A stretch of 64,000 nt of DNA, from NCBI GenBank assembly GCA_008694505.1, contig VZDJ01000174.1, positions 8,054,817 through 8,118,816 on the forward strand, read 5' to 3'. Shown here piece by piece: positions 49,290 through 58,729 of the stretch. Positions within the stretch are counted from its first letter, which is position 1. Each line of letters opens with the position of its first letter. The stretch comes from Cyanoderma ruficeps. Its lineage: Eukaryota; Chordata; Aves; Passeriformes; Timaliidae. The notes under the pieces were generated by a model. That model did not search any database. It had not been told where the DNA came from and was given only the letters and a program-made list of their open reading frames with translations. Position numbers and translations under genes: made by a program.

Positions 49290-51380
49290 TTCTGTTCTAA
49301 ATTCTTAGTATACTGTTAGAGAAAATAATCTGTTTGTCTTAGCTACCTTGGATGTGTTGCATTCAAGGTACTCATCAAGACACCAAGGAGGAAGTTGAAG
49401 CTTTCAACTGTGTCTGCAGAGCACCCAGTAAAATTCACTGCTACCGTCCTCTCCCGGTATAAGTGCTAAAATACTCACAGTCAAACAAAACCAAAACATG
49501 AAGTTAATGACAAGTGTCCAGCTGGAAATAGAAGAGCCTCTTTCTTCAAAGCATTCACAAGCCCAAACCATCCTCCAGAACATGCCCATTGTGCCACAAT
49601 ATCTGCAAGCAGAGTGCCACCATCACCCTTCTAATCCAGCCTTTCACCTGAGCAAGCTGCTCTGCACCTGAGCAACCCGTTTGCTTTTCACACACAGGGG
49701 CACGTTCTACCAGTGCCAGATGTGCCCAGAGTGGGCGTGATTTCTCAGAACTTGAGGGTGTACCCTCTGTTTGGATGGCAGATCTTCTGACTGTGGTTGC
49801 TTGGAGACATTACAGGTATCATGGTATCTGCCTTGCGTGCCCGTAGATGTTTTCCAGGTAGGTGTGGCCACACTTCAACTTGGCTCATCAGATTCTCCAC
49901 AGATGTCCCTGGGTCTAGCGACAGTGCCAGGTCTAACTTTCTCATTAGTTCTTTTCCAACCTTATAATTATCACCTATATATGAAGCTGAATGCAGTGCT
50001 GTATCATACCATATCATTTCCAGGTGCCAGACACCTCATTTCTATTTTTTTTTTTGTCTCCTCTCTACTGCAAATATGTCCATCTCTCCATTTCCTGAGG
50101 GATACTGCACACTGATCATTCCTAAACCTAGAGAAGATTCACATAGAGGTAAATCTTTTTAGATCAAACCTTGTGGTCACATTTTAGGAGGTTTCTGTCC
50201 ATCTTCCCAATCTTGTTTCTTCCCTTCACTCTCAAAAGTTAACACCTGCCTAGCAAAGTTGGCAGACAGGCTGAAATGCTTGTGCCTCAAGCCATTCCTG
50301 TGAAAAACCTGGCACCTTTTTTCAAATGTCTGATGAAAGCGGGTTTGAACAAAGATGTTGGTTTGTGAACTGGCAGGGGCACACAGATTGTGCCGGGGTG
50401 GAAAACTTCAACGGAAGGAAGGAAGATGAGGGCAGATGGTGGCATTGTTGAGGTCTTGAAATGCCACACAAAGATTCACAGAAGTCGGTCTTTCTAAACC
50501 CAAATTCTGAACTTACCTGAAAAAATATCTATGATGCATTTAGCCCCTGTTAAGATAGTGCAGGGACTTCCCTGTGTTTGCCTACCAATTCCTCTGGCAC
50601 AGCGTGAAACAAACGGTGTGAAACACCTCCCTGGCTATTTGCAAGGCCACTTAGCTTTAAAATACAGCTCAGAGCAGCACCACCGATCTTAAATTAACTT
50701 TCCTGGTGGGGGAAGAGTCTTGAATTGATCCTTATCTACTTCACTGGGTCTTGTGCTGACAGTCAGGTTTGCTGTTCTCACCACTGTTAGTGTTCTGCTC
50801 TTTATTGGGTGTACTGTGAACAAACCACCAGTCCAGACCCTTCTGATACGGCTGTTGTGATTTGCCTTATCTTTATTTGCTCCTCAAGCCACTCTGGTAA
50901 AGCTGAAGAAACCGTGTCCTGCAAAAACTTTGAACTCTGGATGAGCAACTAGAAAATATCTTTATTATCAGGGATGGAGAGCTTAGGCTGCAGCTGGGAT
51001 CCAGCTGAAGGGCACACAGGCTGCAGGGATCTGCACAGGAAGTGGCTGAGAGAGTCACTGGCATTGTGGCTATTAAGGAATTATTAGACATGTGTTAAAT
51101 GCAGGCTTAGCTTCACTAATGAATCGCCTTGCTGAAGCTACAGAGAATTTTGGTTATGGGTGGCTGTGAGGGCACAGAAGGAAAGGAAATATCATCTCAT
51201 ACTTGGAGCTAATACAGTGATTCCTACATGGGATAGTGGAAGTACTCCTGTGCACAATTACAATAAAAATGTTTATGTGCATTTCTCCTGTTATTATAGA
51301 TTAATTAGCTACGGAAGGGACAGAGTGCTACAAAGGGGTAATTCAGATTTCTGCACAGTTGTACTTCGTGGCAATGGTCA
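49290..51380. other. Intergenic sequence, no gene seen
   Basis: Ordinary sequence between the poly-T tract and the upstream flank of the right CpG island. Confidence 0.55.
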
Positions 51381-51392
51381 GTAAGACTGAGA

Positions 51393-51424
51393 TGTAAAAT
51401 GTTAAGTGAACTTAACATTTTACA
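51393..51424. repeat. 32-bp near-perfect palindrome (15-bp arms, 2-nt loop)
   Basis: TGTAAAATGTTAAGT is followed by GA and then by its exact reverse complement ACTTAACATTTTACA. It sits about 0.9 kb upstream of the right-hand exon 1. It could extrude as a cruciform, fold as an RNA hairpin, or bind a dimeric factor. Confidence 0.85.
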
Positions 51425-51964
51425 AAGTAATAGGTTGAGTTTGCAGGTTGGGCACACTCTTAGAATAAGCATCTGAGTAGCCCTTCTTACCCAGTGTGAT
51501 GACTGATGTGCTTTAAATTAAGCATGCATGGAAATCTCGCAGGACCAGGGACACATAACACAACTTTTCCCTCCAATATCCTTCTGATAGGTAAATAACT
51601 AAAAAAGAAATTCACGACACAAAACTTCAGATTCTGTGGGTGCAAAGGCCATGATGTCTGTATCTGTGCCCTGAATGATGGAAAATGCAGTGACAGTCCT
51701 TAACACACAGATATGAGTGACAAAAAGCTAATATGCAAATAGTGCTATACGTGGTGTTTCCTAAATTTGTGTATGAAACTCATTTCAGATTCCAATACAT
51801 GTGCAAGCTATAATCTATATAATTTCTCTTAACACACACTTGAGAGCTCATCAGTGATGGGAGAAATAATCTCAATAAATGCCTTTTTCATTGCTCAAAA
51901 CCTGGGAGGGAGCAGCAGTATTTGGGTTGCCGGGAGGCAGCGGTCAGGCTCCGGGCTGGGTTTC

Positions 51965-51992
51965 GGGGTGTGGGTGGCAGGGAAGGGGGGGC
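51965..51992 (+). promoter_or_regulatory. G-quadruplex motif upstream of exon 1
   Basis: GGGG-TGT-GGG-TGGCA-GGG-AA-GGGGGGG is a canonical four-run motif about 330 bases upstream of the exon. Confidence 0.65.
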
Positions 51993-52195
51993 GGCTCGGG
52001 GTGGGAGAAGCCCGGGTCCCTCGGTGGGAATCACTCAGATCCCTGTCCCTTTCCCAGCCCCGCCGCGGCAACATTTATTGCAAAAGCAGGAAATTGCTTA
52101 TTACTAAACTGGCTGGCAAGGGAGAGGAGCCGATGCTGTTCCACACTGGCACAGCACTTGCCTAGCTTCTGCTTTCCCTGCCTCTCCTTGTTCTG

Positions 52196-52265
52196 CTCTT
52201 TCTTCTTCTTCTTCTTTCCCCTCTTTCTCTCCTCTCTCCCTCGCTCTCTCCTCTTCTTTTTTTCA
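52196..52265. repeat. Polypyrimidine (CTT)n/(CT)n tract
   Basis: A 70-base strand-asymmetric CT stretch with a single G, lying 60-130 bases upstream of the inferred start region. Such tracts can form triplex DNA or bind GA/CT-repeat factors. It directly precedes the exon's own purine-rich GAGAGG segment at 52376-52430. Confidence 0.9.
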
Positions 52266-52319
52266 TTTTGGCTTCTATTCAAATGTGGGTCAGGGGTGAG
52301 CGGCTCCCAACGTCACAAG

Positions 52320-52447
52320 CTTGCAAGATGGCGCTGGGAGGAAGGCTGTGAGATGAGGAACAGGCTGGTATAAACCGAGAGGACAGGAGAGGGAGAGGAG
52401 GAGAGGGGAAGGGGAAGAAAAGCTGCTGCTCCAGATGCAATAAGAAG
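52320..52447 (+). other. Probable non-coding first exon of plus-strand gene
   Basis: The segment ends with AATAAGAAG|GTAACG, a good 5' splice site at 52448. Near its 5' end are AACGTCAC (CRE-like, 52309-52316) and CAAGATGGCGCTG (52325-52337), a YY1-type element usually found just downstream of start sites, so initiation near 52,300-52,325 is likely. The body is purine-rich. Every ATG in it is followed quickly by a stop: MALGGRL at 52328-52351, MRNRLV at 52353-52373 and MQ at 52435-52443. The exon is thus 5' UTR, with the coding start in a later exon. The exact start is not visible and the gene is unrecognised. Confidence 0.6.
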
Positions 52448-52459
52448 GTAACGCGGCGC

Positions 52460-52481
52460 GGGGCGCGGGCGGGGGCGCGGG
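52460..52481 (+). promoter_or_regulatory. G-quadruplex motif just after the splice donor
   Basis: GGGG-CGC-GGG-C-GGGGG-CGC-GGG fits the G3+N1-7 rule on the coding strand and starts 12 bases after the exon 1 donor. G-rich elements at the 5' end of first introns are a known feature of CpG-island genes. A role here is inferred. Confidence 0.7.
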
Positions 52482-53580
52482 TCCCGCGGGGCGGCCGGGC
52501 GCTGCCGGGCTCCGCGGTGCAGCCCAGCCCAGCTCACCCGCTCTTTATTTGCAGCCCCGGTGATTTGCCCATCTGCACGGGTCCGCTCGGGAGAGTCGCC
52601 GGGGTGGCGGGGGTGTTCCCTTGTTCCTTGCCCTGCATCAGCCGTGCCCGGCACCGGCGGTATTTCCATTGAAAAAACCCCGAGATGGTTTCTCTGCTCT
52701 TGCCCCCCTCTCTCCGTGCCCCGGGCCCCCTCCCCTCGCTCTCCGGGCGCGCTGCCCCGTTGCTTTGGGGGCCGGGGCGTGCATCGGTGTGCTGGCCACC
52801 GTGCCTGTCTGGAGCTCGCAAATGTTGGTTATTTGGTTGAAGCGGCTGGAAACTTTCCCCTTCTCCCGTGCCATTTGTGTGTGCGCGCACGGGTGTGCGC
52901 TGCCCCTTCCCCGGCGGCGGTGGGGTCGGGGCGGGGGGCCGCAGCTGCTGCCCGCCGGGGCCGGCCGGCGTGGGGCTGACCCGCGGGACGCGCAGGCAGC
53001 CGCGGAGCAGCCGCCTGCTCCCCATCCCCGCTCGTCCCTTCAAAAGAGCCGTATTGTATTTTATTCGATTTTATTTTTTACCCGAAAGGAGGGAGCGGAG
53101 CCCCGGGGTGCCGGGGGGCGTGTTTGTGCCGGGGATCTGGCCGCATTGTGGAGGAGAGGGCAGGAAAGGGGCTCCCGGGACTTGCATCGGCTCCTTCCCG
53201 CCCCCCGCGGTCCATCCGCCGGGCTGCGAGGCGACGAGCCAGGCCGGCATCCCCCAACCCCAGCGCCGGCCCCAGCCCCATCGAGCACCCCCTGCCCTAC
53301 CGGGACCGCGGTGAACTTTTGCCCTGGCTCCCCCCTTCCCCGCCGCCCCCCTCGGCCGCTCGGGATCGCGGAGGGAAGGACCCGCCGGCTCCGCTCGCTC
53401 TGCCCGTCGCTGCGGGTCTCTGGCTTTTGTTACGGCCCCATCTCGGACGCAATGGACGGAGCAGGATCGCGCACCCTCCCGCGGCCAGGGGCTCCGCGGA
53501 CCCTGCCCGCCGGCTTTGTGCCCTGCAGGAAATGCACGTTCCCCGGCCGCGCCAGCCGGCGCAGAGCTGTCCACCCGGTT

Positions 53581-53623
53581 AAAAAAAAAGAAAAAAAAAA
53601 GAAAAAGAAAAAAAAAAAAGAAA
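53581..53623. repeat. A-rich tract inside the CpG island
   Basis: About 40 bases of A interrupted by single G residues, strikingly AT-rich within GC-rich DNA. It ends abruptly at both sides and could be a nucleosome-excluding element. Confidence 0.9.
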
Positions 53624-54266
53624 TTGTACGTCCAGGCTGGCAATATTGTTGCCGAGGCGCTCGACATGGTAATTGAGGGACCCGAGAGGGCTGGTCGCTG
53701 CCCACGGCTGCCCGGTCCCGGGGGCACGGCGCCGCGAAGCCGTACCGGGCTCTGCATCTCCCGGCGCGCCGGTGCCGGTGCCAGCTCGGCGGCGGGGGGA
53801 GCCGGGCTTTTTGTGTTTTTTTCTGGTTGCATTTAAAAGCAAAGCAAAGCCGGGGGGGGAGTGGGGGCGGGGGAGGCAGCGTGCCGGCCCCCTGCGTGGT
53901 GCGCGGCCCGGGGAGCCCCGCGGTGACCGCAGCGCCCAGCCCGCCCCCGGCCCCTTTGGTACGGGGCGAGAGCCGGCGGGGAAGTCAATTATTGACTTCT
54001 GCTTGGCCGGGTCCCAGGTGGAAGTGGGCACGGCGGCGGCGGGCGGCTCTCGGCGCGCCCCCCGTTATCGGGGCCGCCAGCCGCGCTCCTCCCGGGGGCT
54101 CCGCGGCCGCCGGACACCGCGCCCGGCCCCGCCGCTGCCCGGGGAACGCGTATGGACACACGGGCTCTGGGCACTCGAACCTTTCTGCTGCGAAATGCGC
54201 AACCTTTGACAACTCGAGTGGCCTGGGCACTTCCAGAGACGGGTAACTTGGCGTTAGAATCTGCGA

Positions 54267-54290
54267 GTGGGGCGGGGGTATATACACCTT
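54267..54290 (+). promoter_or_regulatory. Possible alternative TATA core promoter
   Basis: GTGGGGCGGGGG (GC box) is immediately followed by TATATACAC (54279-54287) at the right edge of the CpG island. An Sp1-type box abutting a TATA box suggests a second start near 54,310. No donor was identified for an exon starting there. Confidence 0.3.
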
Positions 54291-54779
54291 TACACAGGAT
54301 TAATGAATTATATATGGAACACAGTGTTTTAGCACGCGGTTACTGAAATCACCCACGGTATTACTTAGCTGTTAGAATAAATCTGAGAGAACAGCTAGAA
54401 ACAGTTAAGAGCATCAGAATTACATTCTGCTAATGAACTGTCCTTTGACCAAAACTGGTTTAAATTTGTTGTGGAATGCTGTTTATATTTGAATAGCTCC
54501 CATGTTTTTCCAGAAATTAAGGGGAGAACAATATGCAATAGTCACTTTTATTGGAAAATGTCAGAACTATGAGCAGATGTTCACTATGCGTGATAAATAC
54601 AGTGTATAAACAACTAATATTTCAAGATGACCTATTGCTATTTTTTATTACTCAGAACTATTGTATATACTACAGTGGCTCTGGAGAGAAAGCTGTAAAT
54701 GACTCCTTAGGATTTCACAGCAAATCTACATGGGGAAAATGACATATGGAAAGAAAATTGACTTATTTCCACAACTGCA

Positions 54780-54950
54780 AATGGCCTCCTTTTTGCGCCT
54801 TTTCATTAGCAATCTAATCCTAAAAGCATTAGGAGCAATTATTTGCAGTGGTGCCTGACATTCTAGGTCTAATTATTTAAATCAGTTTAACTTTTGATGG
54901 TTGACCCATTAGGTCAAATCTGTGTGCCCTTTGTTATATTTATTAAAAAA
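54780..54950. promoter_or_regulatory. Candidate intronic enhancer / conserved element
   Basis: Within 170 bases there are several ATTA cores (CATTAGCAATCTAAT, GTCTAATTATTTAAATC) and an everted nuclear-receptor repeat TGACCC-ATT-AGGTCA (54902-54916). The block contains no repeat signature and lies about 2.4 kb into the presumed first intron. The texture is that of a constrained enhancer, but conservation itself is not observable here. Confidence 0.4.
54902..54916. promoter_or_regulatory. Everted nuclear-receptor half-site pair (ER3)
   Basis: TGACCC, spacer ATT, AGGTCA: two near-consensus half-sites pointing away from each other, the second perfect and the first with one mismatch from TGACCT. 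Confidence 0.45.
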
Positions 54951-54975
54951 AAAAGAAAAAAAAAAGAGGAGGGGG
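54944..54975. repeat. A-rich tract
   Basis: An A-rich run (AAAAAAAAAAGAAAAA and similar) followed by GA/G-rich sequence. Confidence 0.9.
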
Positions 54976-54979
54976 AGTC

Positions 54980-57900
54980 TTCAAACTTGCCACCTGCTAC
55001 TGACATATCATTTTAGCTCTGGAGGAGACCAGCATTAAAAATAAGCAACCTCTTACATTTGTTAGTTTCCATTCTAACAGGGGTAAGGACACCCTGTGTA
55101 AGTGGCTTGTTCTTTGACATCTAAAACCCAGTGCTTAATCATGACAGGCGTGCGTGGCCACAGGAGTGTAAGCAGGAGGAAGGGGAGAGAACGAGGATGT
55201 GGAGGGTTTTCCTTATGTCATGGTTCCTCATCTACGTGAAATGCAGATGAGACTCGCACACAGGAAAGGGATGATTTTTCAGTATTTGGGGAGAAAAGCT
55301 TCTTCCAAGGATCTGGGTGAGCTCTAAATCTTTAATGCATAAGGAAATAGCTCCCGTTAGTATTCACATACGTTTCTGGGTGGAATGACTTATGGATGTG
55401 TAGATAGTAATAAGTATTGCAAGATGCTTGAAGCACTTGGCATCACGTGATGTGCTGTAGTGTCAGTGCTGAATTGTTTGGCAGAAGCCGATGTGTGACA
55501 AGGGGTGGGGGGAGAGAGGAGAAAAAGAGAAGGTGAGAGGCCTTGTTCCAGAAGGGTACATGTTCAGTTAATTTTGATTTGTTGTTTAAAATAACTAGAA
55601 AACAACCTAATGCTAAGCAGTTTGGCTGTGTAATGGATTTAAACTCTATAAAACACCCACCACAGCCCAAAATTGGTGGTCACAGCATGAGATTTGAAGT
55701 TGTGAACAGCAGACCTTGCAATGAGAGTTGTCGTTTTCTAGCATCTTTACAGGCCATAGTAATTAAGAGCTGCCAAACATAAACTGTCTGTTGTGCATTC
55801 CTCTGACCTTGCAGAAAATAGTATGTGGCTGTTCTTTGAGCTCCTGCTGCCTTCTTTGATGACAGATGTAGGGAAATGGGATGATGTTTGAAAACCGAGG
55901 TGCATTTGCCTTCCTATCAGAACTCCTGTTTGTGCTGACTGCAGCATTTAACCCTGTCATCCAGTCTGATGAACATATCGCAGCTTGACAGAGCAGCCAG
56001 AGGTATTGGTAGGAAGACGTTGCCATGTTTTCTCTACAAAAAACCAAGTTTCCCATACCCTAACCAAATCTGACTGATAAAGTGTATGAACCACACTTCA
56101 GCTTCTGCCAAGAGCCAGCGAAGAACGCTGCCACAAAGCGGCATTTCAGTGCTGCAGCAAATGTGGTGTTGGAGTGGAAGAAAGCAGAATCACATTTGTG
56201 ACATAGCCATTGTATTGGCTGTATTGTGACAGGCGAAGCTCAATGGGAAGGGACCATTTCAGCATCAGCAGACATGCCTTCCCTGCTGGGCTTGGAGAAA
56301 AATTAACAGGGCTCAGCTGTGGCATTGCAACAACAGAGCGTCGACCCAACCATAAGCAGGAGAGTGTTAAATATATTTTAAAATGTTAAATAATGTTAAA
56401 TACTTAATTAAAAAAAAAAGATGATGACTTCTTTGGTTTGATGTGGATTGAACGCCAGTGACTGAGCCGTTAGGGCTTCTTATATTGGTTTTTGTCTTGC
56501 TGTACTATCGGGAGCAAGGACAATGCATTGCAATAGGGATTTCACTCTGCTGTGCAGTGGCAAAGAAACTGCACTGGTTTGTTCAGGTTTCTTGCAATCA
56601 GCAGTGACAGCGTGCTTACTTCTCTCAAAAACAGCAGGACAATGTTAAAAAGATGTTTCTGAAAGTTAAATTTTCTTGGTCAGTTAGCATCTCCAGGTTC
56701 CAATAGGATGCCGATTTTAAGCTGGGCTTCTTTCCTTGAAGGATAGGTGTATTGTGCTAGCTGCCCAAACTTGTAAGTTACTCACGCTTGTTTGTAATTC
56801 CTGGAAAGAAAATTCACCCTCCAGTGCTGGCTCCCACAAAACAAGGAAGAAATGAAACAGTGAGGTCAATCCTGTATTTTAAGCTGATACCAAATGAGTT
56901 GTTACAATAGCTGTAAAGGAGGAGGCTACAAGACAGCAATAGCTGTACCTGCTGTAAGTGACAGGTGGGAGAAATTCTCTTCTTTTTCATCTGTGTTTGG
57001 ATGACGGCCCAGTGCTGGCCACAAACTGCAATCCAGGATTAATCCTCACATAGTGTTTTCTTTCTATGTATCAGATTTCTCATTTTGTTAATAAGCACAG
57101 CCTAGCATGCACTTCAAGTCAGCTGTTCTGGAGTGGAAGCAACAGGGTTTTGCGTTATTGAAATGACGGCTCTCATGCTTTCCTAGAGCTCGTATTGTTT
57201 GACCAGGGCAGGGCGGAGGGTGATCCTTGTAATCACAAATCCTAAACAGGGATTCTAGTTACTGATTTTACTTAATGGAAAGGGATGGGGAATGTAGTTT
57301 ATCCAGGATTACATATGTATTATATCACATTTTCGGATGTGCACCCTGCAGATTTGAGGGGGCTAAAGAGTGATCTTTTAAACTGAAAACCTCAAGCAGG
57401 AGTTTGGAAATGGACCTATTGTAGGAAGCTTCCTTCACTTACTCTCTCTAATGGAGAAAAGACAAACTGAGCTGTCCTGCACAAAGTGTCAGAAGACATG
57501 CACTGACAGCTAAACTGGGACAAGAAGGGTCTAAGTCTTCAGCTGGCAGTAAGAAGGGTTCAAAGAAGTGCAGGGATTGGTTTCCTGCTCAAAACAGTCA
57601 TCAGGGAGCCCTCCCAATGAAAGTGTCCCTGAAAATAGGGGGAACTTCTTGCTTCTGTTGCTAGGTGTTCTGAGAGGTCTGTGCAGGAGCTAGGAACAAC
57701 CCCCTCTCGTTCTTCCAGCTTCCAGATACTGGATGGAAAAACGTGTCAGTGTTGTCCTTGTCCAGGTTCTGGATGGGAGGCAGGAAACATTTCATGTCAG
57801 TATGCTGGCCTGAGGCATTTGCTGTCCTTCAGCCCCCTGGGTAAAGGAAGAGGGGATGGCTTTCCATAATATATCAGTTTGCCCTCTCCACTCCCTTCCC

Positions 57901-58660
57901 CCTACTGAACCAAACACTGTGCAAGATAAAATTGTCTTCAACCCAGTTCTCTGCCATGAGTGTAAAAAGAGGTACACGATGGAGTGACTGGGGAGAGACC
58001 CCATGGTAAACAACCTGCCTGCCCTTCATACTGGGCCAGTCTCATTCATTCCTGGAGCCGGTTAAGATGACAGGGATGTACAGCAGATTCCTTCCCCTAA
58101 ATGTGTGCTCATTTCCCGTCGTATAAAGAGCCATTCAGTGAGGGGATTCTGTTTTCTAGGAGTCACATACAGACACTGCCGTGTAGGACTGCACTTACGG
58201 CATTTCCATCTGCTGTCAAGATGCCACCAGCCAGTTTGACAGTTTAAAAATCTTTTCTCTTGTTCCGTAAAGAACAGAATAGAGTAATTGGCATTGCCAG
58301 TTTTAAGTGAGAATTGAAATCAGCCAACAGGAAACCTTATTTTAAAGCTTGCTTGTTTGTCTTTGTGGTAGTTACCTCCAGCAGAAAGACTGGATCTCGC
58401 TGGTCTGTACCTATTAAAACATGTTGATGTGCAACTAAAATGGCTTTAAATTTCACGTTAAGCAGAAGGGCAGGGTTAACACATTCAGGCTATGATTCAA
58501 CATGCAAATCAGGAACAAAATTAATTTACTATGTTATTGTTTCTGAGAACTGACTCAAGAAACTTCTTATATAGCATTAAATTCAATGAAATGTTAAACC
58601 TGAAGATTTTGAAGTGTTAAATAAAAATATTTGTAAAATACTTCCTTATCAAAATACTTG
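54980..58660. other. Presumed first intron, no gene seen
   Basis: No recognisable mobile element or convincing exon. AT-rich TTAAAT repeats lie at 56368-56412. A strong isolated acceptor (TTCTGTTTTCTAG at 58147-58159) has no evident donor partner. Confidence 0.45.
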
Positions 58661-58669
58661 CTGATCAAA

Positions 58670-58728
58670 ATACTTTCTGATGACCTCCTGAGGTCCCTTC
58701 CCATGTGATTATTCTGTGATTTTTATTC
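58670..58728 (+). mobile_element. CR1 3'-end remnant
   Basis: The plus strand reads GATGACCTCCTGAGGTCCCT, then TCCCATGTGATTATTCTGTG and ATTTTTATTC. This is the diagnostic avian CR1 tail (GATGA.CTCC.GAGGTCCCTTCCAACC...ATTCTGTGATT). Only the terminal part is present. Confidence 0.8.
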
Positions 58729-58729
58729 A

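Larger units (their letters stand above)
51900..54180 (+). promoter_or_regulatory. Large CpG-island promoter of a plus-strand gene
   Basis: GC and CpG content rise from about 51.9 kb, peak from 52.44 to 54.16 kb, then fall sharply. The island contains a non-coding first exon with a consensus donor at 52448, a 70-base polypyrimidine block just upstream of the exon, several G-quadruplex motifs and a possible second core promoter at its right edge. An island of about 2 kb next to a long gene-free region is typical of developmental regulators, but the gene itself is not identifiable here. Reading frames of up to 351 codons within it are compositional artefacts. Confidence 0.75.

Noticed and set aside
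52621..53676. 351-codon plus-strand frame in the right CpG island
   Set aside because: GC-driven open frame rich in P, R, A and G. It overlaps long frames on both strands and ends in a poly-lysine artefact from the A-rich tract.
53071..53832. 253-codon minus-strand frame in the CpG island
   Set aside because: Compositional artefact with a poly-F segment from the A-rich tract.
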